Positions 1-9,969 of a stretch of 64,000 bases of DNA are shown piece by piece (the first letter of the stretch is position 1; each line of letters starts with the position of its first letter). The stretch is taken from NCBI RefSeq assembly GCF_018691265.1, contig NW_024881324.1, positions 7,691,730-7,755,729 on the forward strand, read 5' to 3'. A model generated the notes under the pieces. It saw nothing but the letters and a program-made list of their open reading frames with translations. It was not told where the DNA came from and searched no databases. Source of the DNA: Tyto alba (Eukaryota; Chordata; Aves; Strigiformes; Tytonidae). Made by a program: the position numbers and the translations under genes.

Positions 1-3000
1 TGCAGGCTAGTGCAGAGGTTTGCCCTGGAAAAGTCTCTGCAGCAGCCTTTATAATGACAATTTCTGGGAATGCTGCTATGTTTTTTTTTTTACGTGCTGA
101 AAGGCCTGTGCATGTTTAGAATTTATTATAATTATTTATGACTTTCAACATCATGAATCTTTTGTGAAACAAATTTAATGTAATGGTTTAGCTTTTCTTA
201 CTTATTCCTTCATAACATACTGAGCCCTTGCCTGGTTCCTCAGAGTCTCTCAGCCCGAGTGGATTGGTACCACACCTCCCTTTTGGGATGTGCAGTTGCC
301 CAATAACCAGCAGTTTGGGGCAAGACTCACCCTGGGCTGGCATCAGTGGAGACCTTATACCTGAACTGCTTGTGCAGATCCTCAAGAGGAGGTTAATGCT
401 CTTAGCCAACAGGTTAGGAAAGTTATGGTGTTCTTGCTGTGGTACAGACGGCACTGTAGGTTCTAGGTCCCGAGAAGACTGTCTGAAAGGATTTCTAAGG
501 TTGCTGCTTAGTTAGCCACTTTTTGTTTCATTTCAGATGGAGGAGTGCTGGCTTTTAAAGACCAGGTGAAATATGGACTGTTTCTTCTCTCGTATGCCAA
601 AGTGAAATTGAAGTTGCCCCAGACCCAGGATTAGAGCTCCAGGTATATTTATCATTTATTTTGTGATGTTCTTAAAGCTGTTCAGCGTCTGGATGGTGTT
701 ATCATTAAAATGCGGCTGGTATTAGTCTTCTCATATTTCCACCATGTCAGTGTTACTGAAATAAAATCCAAAACCAGACACTTAGAAAAAGCATACCTTG
801 AAGGCAGAAGTAAATCTTGGCTTTCTTGTATCTTTTTCACTGGAGAAATAAAAGCCATGCAACTGAATTATTTTCAAACATCTATATCAAGCGATGGACT
901 TTCACCCTCTCGCTCGTATTGAACTTGAACCTCAAGTCTTTTTTCTTGACAATAAGCCTAAATTTTTGATTTCTGCAATTCAGCCACGTTGTTCCAATTT
1001 GTGCCATTTGCACATCCCTCACCCATTCTTCTCAGTTGGTTGTTTAGTCCTTTGAAGTGTCTTCCAGAACTATATTCCCATTGTTTAGTCACAATATGTG
1101 GTGTGTATGTGTGTTCACTCCACTTTTGTTTCAGAAGAAGGATTCCTTTCCCTGGAGCTTCTGTCCATGTTTTGGTTTTGCAGTGGTTCTTTTCTAAAAC
1201 AGCCTTTCATCTTTACTGTTGGATTAAAAGGAGGAAACCTCAGGTCACAATATGAATGGTAGGAAAAGACTTAAGTCACTCAGGGAATGCGTTTGGGACA
1301 CAGGTGTGCAAGCTTTATCACAGGAGAGAAAAGGGTGAAGGACTGTACAATTTAAACTGTGTGTGTGGACTAACAGTTCTAGGAACCCTTGTTCCCCAGT
1401 TCCCCCTGTGCATCTCTGTTTGTAATAGTGACTGTGGGAAAAACTAAACCAGAAATCACTGACTTGCAAGTCACTGGCTTTTTTTTTGTGGTTCTCTGCA
1501 ATAGCAGCAGACTGGTCCCAGTGATCCAGAGATCCTCCTGTATTGGATTTTGTGGATGACTCCTGTAACTGGTCTGAGTTTCCCTGTCAAATGGTAGTGT
1601 AGATAAACTACAAGAAGCTTGGAAGCCCACATAGGCTGTCTGTTCCTGTAATTTTTTCACCTGTAAAGTACAAGCCTTTTTGCCATGAATCAGAGGATGA
1701 AATTTGAAGTGACATGACAACAAAGGACGCGCTGTGGTTGCACTATTTGACAGTTTTAAATCTAAAAATAAGAGTGTGATCTGTTGCTGATAATCTTTTT
1801 GTTGTTGATTATGAGATGATTATATTTGGTACGTTTTCTTCAGGCTGGGGAGAACTGATGGGGTGTTTTGTTTTCTAATTAAAGATTCTGAGTCTTGTTA
1901 TGCAACTTAATTAGCACCCTCAGCATTTGTTTCCACCTTATGCAGGAGCTGATGAAACCTGTTGAACTTAATGTGAATCTTCCTGTTGACTTCAGTAGTC
2001 AGCAGGTGGATCCAAGATCTGTGCTGAGCTGATTTCTATATGCTTTAACAACTGCAATTCCACCTCCTCTCTCAAGGCTTTGCCTTGCTCAGCTTCCTTA
2101 CGTGCTGACCTCCCAGTGTGTACTGTTCTCCTTTCTCATCTCTTTCAAGCAAGAGCTTCTTTTCTTCTCCACACATTAGAAAGATAACACACATTTGGCT
2201 AGGGCACATATTTGCAGGCATCACAAAAAAGTAATTGCGTAAGGAGAAATTTTGGCTTGGCCAGCATGGTTAATAGTTCAGCTTACTTGGTAAGCAAGCT
2301 TGGTGGATGCACTCCTCCCTCCCCACCCTCCTCCTCCTCCCAGGGGCAGAGCCCAGGTTCCAAGTCTCATGCAGGGTAGCCAGCAAAGTTGAGCTTCTCC
2401 CTGAAAGCAGAAAGTAAACCAACATGGGGACCATAAGTGAGTGCAAAAGGGTTAACAGGAATGCTGCACTTCTGTTCCAAGATGCTGCTGCCACTAATCA
2501 GGCTGTTTATATTTACAGTTTTCCCATTCATCCCTACAGAGCAAAAAGCCCGGCTCTGAAAACAGAGCCTGAGCATTGCTGTATGTTAGACAGACTTTGT
2601 GTAGTATCTGATTGCTAACTGAAGAGACCTGGAGACTGCAGACTCACTTTTTCTACCTGTGGTAAGGCACACACCGGCATTTATCAAATGCATAATACCT
2701 AGTGATGTTCTGGACAGTGTTCGTGAGCCAGCTCCCTGCTCACAAGTGTCCTTAGCCTCGATTTGGGACACATAATCACAAGAGAACTGCAGGGATGTGC
2801 TAGAGTGACGCTTGCATACCAGACATTCCTTATCATAAAGATGAAGAGGAGTGAGAGCTTTCTGGGTAGGGGGAATAATGGGAGGGTTGTCAGTTCGCTG
2901 GGGCCTGTCTGCTGATTTAAATTGTAAATAATGTTACAAACCAGCTGTGGCAGTTTGTTGTTTCTTAGGAGAAGCATCCAATTTCTACTAATATATAGTA

Positions 3001-3394
3001 GAAAAGGGGGAAAAAAATGAACAATTATAAATCTCTTAGTAAAGACTACTTGACTTAACATCAATCCCTTTTCGTAACTTCATAGTTACATTAACCAGGG
3101 GTAGGTGATGTCAGTTCCTTTGGGACCCTGTGATTTTACTTTTTTAACAGTACAAAACTGTTTCCTTTTCCTTCTCTTTCCATTACCATAAACTATTATC
3201 ATCACCATGGTGTTTAAAGACTGCATAATGGTGTGTGTCTGGTAGGGTCAGCAGGACAGGTTCCCTGCTATCCTGGCATCTCATACAATCAAGCTGTCTT
3301 ACAATTAGCTAGGTGTAGTCCTCTGGACTTCTGTGTAAGAGGCCATTCAGTCTTCTGGGGGTAGAAGTCAACTCCCTTCCAGCCTAAGTGTGTT
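1..3394. other. Upstream flank with no confident gene
   Basis: AT-moderate non-coding DNA. Two short stretches look faintly exon-like on the + strand. One is a Trp-rich open frame at 224-361. The other is a possible 3'-terminal exon at 537-634, after the acceptor TTTGTTTCATTTCAG, with its stop at 632 and AATAAA at 760 and 846. Neither matches a protein I recognise. In mammals NHLRC1 and TPMT lie upstream of KIF13A, but I see no sign of either here. Confidence 0.5.
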
Positions 3395-3985
3395 CCAAGA
3401 CAGAATCACAGGAGGGTTGAGGTTGGCGGGGACCCCTGGAGCTCACCTGGTCCAAGCCCCTCACTCAAGCAGGGTCACCGAGAGCCGGCTGCCCAGGCCC
3501 GGGTCCAGGCGGCTTTTGAGTATCTCCAAGGAGGGAGCCTCCACCCCCCTGGGCAGCCTGTGCCAGCGCTCGGTCACCCTCACGGTGGAAAAGTGTTTCC
3601 TGACGTTCAGAGGGAACCTCCCGTGTGCCAGTGTGTGCCCACGGCCTCCTGGCCTGTCACTGGGCACCCGTGGAAAGAGCCTGGCTCCGTCCTCTCTGCC
3701 CCCTCCCTTCAGGTATTTGTGTGCCCTGATGTGATCCCCCTGAGCCTTCTCTCCTCCAGGCTGAACAGCCCCAGCTCTCTGCCTCTCCTCATCAGATGCT
3801 CCGGTCCCTTAACCACCTTCATGGCCCTGAACTGGTCTCACTCCAGTAAGCCCGTGTATTTCCTCTACTGGGGAGCCCAGCACTGGACCCAGCACTCCAG
3901 GTGGGGCCTCACCAGTGCTGAGCAGAGGGGAAGCATCACCTCCCTTGACCTGCTGGCAGCACTTCTCCTAACGCAGCCCAGAACA
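3395..3985 (-). mobile_element. CR1 LINE, 5'-truncated 3' end, young copy 1
   Basis: The + strand shows the antisense of a CR1 3' end. It has an AGAATCACAG-type terminal unit, then GGTTGAGGTTGGCGGGGACC, CACCTGGTCCAAGCCCC and the GGCTGAACAGCCCCAGCTCT block. The usual stretch about a 'CTGGGGAGCCCAGCACTGGA' segment follows, down to CTGCTGGCAGCACTTCT near 3970. The element therefore runs on the minus strand and is 5'-truncated. It shares about 370 bp with the copy at 42498 at near-identity. CR1 is the dominant LINE in birds, and truncation of this kind is its normal form. Apparent ORFs inside (for example 3560-4129 +) are shadows, not reverse transcriptase. Confidence 0.92.
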
Positions 3986-4094
3986 AAAGGGCTGCATGAA
4001 AGACAGCTTACAGCCATCTGTTCTCGTGCTAGTGTCTTCCTTGAACTTGAGCAGCACCACGCTTTTAACTGGCCTGAAAGGAAGCATAAACAGC

Positions 4095-4305
4095 CATATC
4101 CCCTCTCAGTCTTCATGTTGCTAGACTAAACAAACTGAACCTTTATAGTCTGCTCGTTTGCAAATATTGACCACTCCCCAGTCCTCCCAGTAATCCTTTT
4201 GTGGGTCTGTTCCAGTTTGAACTCCTCTTCCCCAAATGCTGTACTGACTTTTCCAGGTGGAGTCTCAGCAACGCTTTTTACATCGTTGTCTGTACCTCCT
4301 CTTTC
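4095..4305 (-). mobile_element. Older, diverged CR1 3' fragment
   Basis: After about 110 bp of unassigned sequence the CR1 antisense order appears again in degraded form. A 'CTCTCAGTCTTC...GACTAAACAAACTGAACC' block is followed by TCCAGTTTGAACTCCTC and TTTTCCAGGTGGAGTCTCAGCAA, parallel to the young element's AGCACTCCAGGTGGGGCCTCACCA. The divergence implies an old insertion in the same orientation as the young copy beside it. Boundaries are approximate and the family is inferred from the block order. Confidence 0.5.
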
Positions 4306-6806
4306 ACTGCGGGAAATAACCGAAGTGAGAACAGCCCCATCTACCTAAGTTTTCGTTATGGTATCACTCGGTTGTGAACTCACAGCCGTGCTCTCCACAC
4401 TATAAAGAAATTTAGGAAGGTATTTGGGTAGGGAGTGGAGTGTTTCCTGAGGTGAAAAAGGGATGGCATACAGCTAATTAACATGAATAGCAACAAAAAT
4501 GTAAATAAACCCACCAGTGTATCATTTATTTTCCTGACAGCTATGGAACGTGAGCTACACAGCACACATCTAGCTGTCGGAGGAGGACAAAGAAATGTAT
4601 CTGAGCAATATAAAGAATTATTCTTGCTACTTTTTTTCCCCCTTTTTTGCTTCCCATCAGTTTCTTGGCTATAGCTGCATTAGTCTGCTTCTAAGCTCGT
4701 TTATTTCTATTAATATGACTTTTCATCTGTTGGTAGCAATGACCAAGTTCCCACAGTCATTTGAAACTATTTCTTCCTGCTAAGTGATAGGAGATGGGGA
4801 ACAGAGCTCCCTGGCCCCTGTTCTTCAGCGAGTGGGGCGAAGGGATTATCTGCAGAATGGTCACAGAGTTAAATGCAGCTAAAACTGTGCAGCTCCTCTC
4901 ACGGATGGCTTAGTCTGATCCACCGTGCTAAATGCTGGGCTGAAGTTTCTAAAAGACTATTGCATCAGAGACAGGGAGAAAACGCTGGATCTGATCAGTG
5001 ACATTGCATTTGGTGTTTTTTCCCCCCACAGCAAGGAACCTTTCAGCTTGATGGAGACAGGGATTGCGCCTGCCTCGGGGACACTGGCTGTTCACCTCTG
5101 ATCCCAGAGGGCCACTTACTCTCAGGCACCCAGGGTGGGTGTGGAGGCAGAGGTAGGGTCCTAGCAGAGCTTAGCACCCCATCCAGGTAAAGCCAAACAG
5201 GTCATTCAAAACAGATGTAAATTTGACTGTGAGAACAGATTTAGTCTATTCACCACTGACAGAGCCTGTAAGCCAGCTCTGTTCAGAGCTGAGGGAGGTT
5301 TAAACTGCAGTGCCTCTTAAAAGCAATGTACTACCCAGGAACCTAAACACACAGCTCTCAGCCAGCTGGTGTAGCTTTGAGCAGCATCTCTCAGGCAGGG
5401 TAACGTTTAGGTGCATACATTCTGCATTTATTCCTCCTAACACTGGCAATTAACACTTCTTTTACTTCCAAGTGTCAGAAGAGTGTCTGTCACCACAGCC
5501 ACTTTCTGGGTCCAGTGTTGCCATAAATATGCTGGACATAGAGGACAATTTTCATGCCTCCAGCACAGCTTGAGAGACGGTCAAAACAGATCTCTGATAA
5601 GAGAGGTGGCAAACATCCATCTTGACTGAGGTCCAGCTTGAATTTGGAGCAAAAAGGAGAAAGAAAAGCAGCCTGAAAAGTGCCCTTAGCTGGGTCACTG
5701 GGTAAAATCCTGCTCTCATGCACTCTTATAGATTCAACGTACCTGTCCAGTGGTGTTACTTACCAAACCTAATGAAGAGTGAGAGACAGAAATTTGGTTC
5801 CCAGTGTACAATTATGGGCAGGCACTTGCTTCCCTAAGTAGTCTCTAAATGCATTTTATTCAATGAAAAATACAAGTTTGTGTGAGCAACAGGACACTCA
5901 TTGGTGTTCTGTCACAAATACAAAGTCATATTTTATTCCACTCCTCCAGTATGAAATATTTCTCCCCTATAGGATGTCCAGGCCTCCTTCCTATATGCTA
6001 AATGCTATTAAAAAAAAATAAAAGAAAAAATTATCCATTCTTCTTTTTCACCAGCATCAGTGGAAAATTTATCAATTAACTCTGTTAGAGCTATGAGCTT
6101 CTATCTCTTCCTATGCTTTTTCTTAACGTAAATGTAATATATTAGATTATTTCCTTAATATCTGTTGGTTTTATTATACAGTATTTGTTCATTTTACCTT
6201 TTTCTCTCAGACTGGATGATGCTGTTTTGTGTTTGGGTTGAAAATAAAGCTTTGATTCCTCTGTTAATTCTAATTTTAAAAAAATGCTCAGTAAAAATTT
6301 GGAAACCTAAAGAAAACTTTAATTTTGATCAATCATAAAATGCATGCTTTGGGTTAAATTTTGCATTAAAAACCTTCATTGCAAGCATCTTTTGGATTTC
6401 AGGTGCTGTAAAATTAAACACTTTGTCTTTCTTTTGACACTCTCAACACCAAAATAAATACACTGCTTTGCTTCCCATGCTCTCACTGCTGCCAGCACCT
6501 CCTCTTCTCCAGCTCCTGTGACAAGAGATGAAGTCAGACGTGCTGGTGACAGTGTGCACCAGTCAGACACAGCAAGATATGCACTGGGGACGCTGCTGAC
6601 AAGATGGATATTCCTGGCAGGCACTGTGACATTTCTCCCTGCCCTTCACTGAAGAAAGGAAGTCAGTGGAACGCTCTGCCCCACCGGCGGGGCTTCAGGC
6701 ATCAACTCCGGGTGCACAGTGTCGCTCCTCCATTTCCATGTCATGAAGTGGAGCAACTGATCCTTCTGCTCAGAATACATGGGAAGACATGGGCATTCCT
6801 TCGTGT
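4306..6806. other. Upstream flank, non-coding
   Basis: No gene seen. About 5990-6400 is notably AT-rich, with A and T runs and several AATAAA-like hexamers, while 4790-5200 is closer to balanced composition. Short open frames here lack recognisable motifs and plausible splice context. Confidence 0.5.
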
Positions 6807-7016
6807 CAAACCACGTCATCTGTGTCATGCCTTGGGAAGATAAAGAGCAGTTGGAACTTCTGACCAGAGTAAGGAGTGGTATTTTCTTTACGCTCTTTGC
6901 TCAACTGTGGATTGATGGACAAATGTATGGAAATGATGAAAGGGAAGAAACAAAAATGAAACAGATGGAAAGCAAAAGACAGACAAAGATTCAGTCCTGG
7001 CCCTAGTAAAGCTGCA
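6807..7016 (+). repeat. Inverted duplication, copy A
   Basis: About 210 bp matches the reverse complement of 9055-9263 at roughly 80% identity by eye. Shared landmarks include AGGAGTGGTAT, TTACGCTCTTTGCTCA, GACAAATGTATGGAAA and CCTGGCCCTAGTAAAGCTGC. A 4-bp indel (an extra ACAG, within about 6980-6990) breaks any common reading frame, so conservation as a protein is unlikely. It does not resemble CR1. It could be two insertions of one unnamed repeat or a local inverted duplication. Confidence 0.75.
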
Positions 7017-7233
7017 AAATTCCTGTTGACTGCAGTGGTACAGGCCCAGAACAAAACAGAGGGTAGAGGAAACTAAGGACAGGAAAAGGAAATCAGGGAG
7101 GGATGGCTTCAGATGATTTTGTCCTTGTGTCCCCACCCCTGTTCCCCTCACCCACCATCAGTCTTCACTTTCTCCAGCTCTCATCTTTTCTCAATGCTGA
7201 AGCAGTAAGTTGTCATTTCTCATCTGGTATCTC

Positions 7234-7319
7234 CCATCCATCCATCCATCCATCCATCCATCCATCCATCCATCCATCCATCCATCCATCCATCCATCCA
7301 TCCATCCATCCATCCATCC
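7234..7319. repeat. (TCCA)n tetranucleotide microsatellite, about 21 copies
   Basis: A perfect CCAT/TCCA array of about 86 bp. On both strands it yields artefactual His-Pro-Ser-Ile or Met-Asp-Gly-Trp repeat peptides, which are not genes. Perfect arrays of this length are usually length-polymorphic. Confidence 0.97.
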
Positions 7320-9054
7320 CTGTGTCTGGGATAGCTGGCAGCTAATTCTGATTAGCCACAGGGCACGTAAACTGATCAAGCTAACGAATGCTGACAAGTG
7401 AGAGACATTCATCCACAGTTGCTACTTGTAGCAAAGACAGAGATGTAGAGGGTTCCATATGGTAGCTGTGTTCAGTGGCCAGAAGAGGAATATCGGCCTG
7501 AATTGCACTCGCTTCCCGCAGCCCTTCACAGATTGCTCTTTGGGCTACCTAACGATAGCATGGGGCCTGTATAATGTAACTCTCTTCCTGCTTTGCTGTA
7601 ATGCCAAAGGTTTAGGGGGGACCAGAAATATATTCTGCTACCATGCATGCTGCTTAATAGATGTTGTCAGGTCATGGTACAGATGATACCAAAAGCCCTT
7701 CCTTAAGAGGACAGAAAAACTTGGTGGAACCAGCACCTCATTCTTGGCAGTTGTTTTTCGGGGCACGTTGATGTTCATGAAAGAGCAAAAATCCTTTTCC
7801 CAATTACCTAACCCCAGAAAAAAAATCAGGATTTCACAAGAAGAGAACAACTACAGTCTGTATGAGAACAACCGAGGTTACATGTGCTTTTGCAAGGCTG
7901 GTTTTCTGTAGCTGCAAATGGTGGAATATAATTCACAAGCCTATTCCAGACATTAGTGAAAACTTCTTCCCACAGCTGAAATCATAGTCAATCTCATACA
8001 GACTCCCTTTAGTTTCTTTTCAGCTAATATCATTGTTTTTATATAATCTTGCAACGATGTAGTTTTTCCACTAAGAGGTGGAAAATCAAGACGGAAGAGA
8101 ATATTTTCCCTTCCCTCTGTTGGCTGACTTCTCTTTCCCAACAGTGTCCAAGTTTCACTGAACAACTCCCTTTCTGCACAGCCATTTCAGACTTCACGCC
8201 TTATCTTGAGCCAGCGCTTACTTTGATCTGGGTTCTTACAGTCTATAAGTAGGGTGTCTCATTTCAAGATCGCTCCTTTTCTTTACTCGTTGAGCCACAT
8301 ACTTACGATGCATTTCGTAACAAACTTAATTCCTTATGCCTACTTCCACAGGCAAAAAATCCACGTGCGCTAGCTTCTGCTGCTGACGTTCTCCAGATGC
8401 CCGGCTCTATTTGGTAACGTTTCTCTTTCTCTACACTAAACACGTCTCTAATTTCCTTTCAGCATTCCTGCACGCCGTGGCCATTCGGGGCAGCTGCGCC
8501 TCCTCCAGAGACCATTCCTCCCAGTTGCTTTGCAGGGCTCTTCTGGCTGGTATGCTGGCAGCTGGGGAGGTCAGTCTTCTCAGCACCATCCATAGTTTTC
8601 ACCTCAGTTTGAAAGGTCTGCTCTTTCTCAACGCAGCTATCTATTCATCATTTGTTGTTTAGCCCATTCTCCCTACAGTGGTTTAGCCCCAGAGTAGACA
8701 GAATAATCCCGTTTGGGTTTGAGCCTGTCTTTTCAGTAAAGAAAATGTTACAGGGATTGCGCCTGGGATTCCTGCCAGTTAGCTTCATCAACAGTAAGGA
8801 TTCTTTGGAAGATATTTTCCTGAAGTTAAGGGGACGCTTCTGGTGAGAACCCAAAGTTTTAACAGGTCGCTTCAAAAGGAACGCTATCCTGAGATCATAA
8901 CCCTACAGCAGTTTTAACTAAAAATCTTTCTTGGCTTGTCAGCCTTGGAGCTCATGGCAGCTGGGGTAACGCACTGCGGTTTGTAACGCTTTCCCCCCGA
9001 TGCCGAACTGGCTGCTAGTAGATGGACACAACTCTGTCCTGTGGTGTTTGGGCA
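7320..9054. other. Upstream flank between microsatellite and promoter-proximal repeat
   Basis: Non-coding as far as can be seen. Short open frames (for example 8411-8662 + and 8648-8875 -) lack motifs, splice context or any similarity I recognise. Any distal promoter elements in this interval cannot be read from sequence alone. Confidence 0.5.
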
Positions 9055-9263
9055 GGCAGCTTTACTAGGGCCAGGGCTGAATCTTTGTCTCTTGCTTTCC
9101 ACCTGCTTCACTTTCGTTTCTCCCCTTTCAGCCTTTCCATACATTTGTCTATCGACCCACAGCTGAGCAAAGAGCGTAAGGCAGATACCACTCCTTCCTC
9201 CGGTGGCAAGTTCCAAGTGCTCCTCACCTTCCCCAGGTATGGCCCACACGACGCCATTTGACA
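9055..9263 (-). repeat. Inverted duplication, copy B, abutting the KIF13A CpG island
   Basis: This is the reverse-complement partner of 6807-7016, 2.0 kb away. Its upstream-facing end (TGTCAAATGGCGTCG on the minus strand) runs into the CpG island about 25 bp before the NRF1 site. It has gained CpGs relative to copy A, as would be expected beside an unmethylated island. A minus-strand open frame of 148 codons (8914-9360) covers it but carries no recognisable domain. Confidence 0.75.
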
Positions 9264-9286
9264 GCTCCGGCTTCACCCGCCCTCTT

Positions 9287-9298
9287 TGCGCATGCGCG
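9287..9298. promoter_or_regulatory. Consensus NRF1 palindrome
   Basis: TGCGCATGCGCG is an exact match to the NRF1 consensus (YGCGCAYGCGCR). A second, half-matching CGCGCATGC lies at about 9348-9356, and a GC box (CGCCCCGCCC, about 9310-9319) sits between them. This cluster at the upstream edge of the CpG island is typical of TATA-less promoters. Binding is inferred from sequence alone. Confidence 0.7.
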
Positions 9299-9535
9299 GG
9301 CCGGTGCCACCGCCCCGCCCTGTTCACTGCTGCGAGGCACGGCCCGTCGCGCATGCTCACTGAGGGGGGGGGAAGGCAGTGTGTGTCGTCCCGCGTTTCC
9401 TCCGCCCCCTCCCCACCCCTCCCGCCACTGGCACCGAAGGCGCTCGGGCGTTTTCGTGGTTTTCCGTCTCCCCGGCCAGTCCCCGCCCCCTCGCCGCCGC
9501 GATCCCGGAGGCGCGGCGAGAGGAGGAGGAGGCGG

Positions 9536-9558
9536 CGGAAGATGGCGGTCGGGATTGG
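9536..9558. promoter_or_regulatory. ETS/YY1 composite and inverted CCAAT near the likely transcription start
   Basis: CGGAAGATGGCGG (about 9536-9548) combines an ETS core (GGAA) with a YY1 site (AAGATGGCGG). It is followed by ATTGG at 9554-9558, an inverted CCAAT/NF-Y core. In vertebrate promoters YY1 sites of this form lie just downstream of the start of transcription, so a start around 9500-9540 is plausible. That would give a 5' UTR of roughly 375-415 nt. The octamer-like ATGCAAAC at 9590-9597 follows. All are motif matches only. Confidence 0.5.
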
Positions 9559-9643
9559 CGGGGAGGCGGTGGCGGCGGCGGCAGGCGTTATGCAAACGAG
9601 GCCGTCGGCAGCCAGCGCCAGAGCTGGTGTGGGTCGCGGCTGA
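9542..9643 (+). promoter_or_regulatory. uORF 1 in the KIF13A 5' leader (33 codons)
   Basis: An ATG at 9542 in a strong initiation context (AAGATGG: purine at -3, G at +4) opens a 33-codon frame rich in Gly and Ala, starting MAVGIGGEAVAAAAGV, with its stop before 9644. It is out of frame with the KIF13A start and ends about 270 nt before it. It matters only if transcription starts upstream of 9542. The same ATG overlaps the YY1 motif, so it may instead lie at the extreme 5' end or outside the mRNA. Confidence 0.4.
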
Positions 9644-9768
9644 GCGAGGAGGCGGCTGGGGCTGTGCCATCACCGCCCTTCCCGGCGCCCGGAGCCTCCT
9701 CCTCTCCCTCCGTCCCTCCCTCGCCGCCTCTCGCCTGCCCCGGTCCCCCGCCCTCGCCCCGGCCCGGC

Positions 9769-9837
9769 ATGGACGTTGGCGCTCCGCCGTGTCGCTGTGC
9801 GCGGCGCTGCGAGGCCGCGAGTCGCCGCTGCCGCTGA
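9769..9837 (+). promoter_or_regulatory. uORF 2 in the KIF13A 5' leader (22 codons)
   Basis: ATG at 9769 (GGCATGG; G at -3, G at +4) opens MDVGAPPCRCARRCEAASRR plus two more codons and stops at 9835-9837, 77 nt before the KIF13A ATG. It is short, Cys/Arg-rich because of GC-rich codons, and unlikely to be a conserved peptide. Its position close to the main start makes it a possible brake on scanning ribosomes. Confidence 0.45.
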
Positions 9838-9867
9838 GCGGGGCCGCCCGCCGCTCCCTGAGGGGAG

Positions 9868-9900
9868 AGGAGGAGGAGGAGGAGGAGGAGGAGGAGGAGG
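9868..9900 (+). repeat. (AGG)11 trinucleotide tract in the KIF13A 5' UTR
   Basis: Eleven perfect AGG/GGA units end 14 bases before the start codon and are followed by GCGGGGGTGGGAAG. The tract is in frame with KIF13A and would read as poly-Glu if translation began upstream. Purine-only repeats like this can be length-polymorphic and can form G-rich structures in RNA. Confidence 0.9.
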
Positions 9901-9914
9901 GCGGGGGTGGGAAG

Positions 9915-9969
9915 ATGTCGGACACCAAGGTGAAAGTTGCCGTCAGGGTCCGGCCGATGAACAGGAGAG
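9915..9969 (+). CDS. KIF13A: KIF13A coding exon 1 (residues 1-18 plus first base of codon 19)
   Basis: ATG at 9915 opens MSDTKVKVAVRVRPMNRR, the first beta strand of the kinesin motor domain. RVRP at residues 11-14 is the kinesin RxRP nucleotide-contact motif. The exon ends AGAG|GTAACC with the donor GT at 9970-9971, leaving a single G (phase 1) that exon 2 completes as Glu19. This start was chosen because it matches the family N-terminus and has a purine at -3 (A at 9912). The same frame stays open upstream to 9258, so an N-terminal extension is not excluded by stops. The exon lies inside the CpG island and directly after an AGG repeat. Confidence 0.95.

Noticed and set aside
3390..4129. ORFs of 114 and 189 codons (+), repeated at 42416-42885
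   Set aside because: They are readings of the antisense or non-coding 3' end of CR1 and recur only because the element does.
7103..7412. Repetitive Ser-Ile-His-Pro and Met-Asp-Gly-Trp peptides, and a possible CRISPR-like array
   Set aside because: A plain TCCA microsatellite with no spacers.
1..9000. NHLRC1 or TPMT upstream of KIF13A, as in mammalian gene order
   Set aside because: No recognisable coding sequence of either was seen on the strands read.
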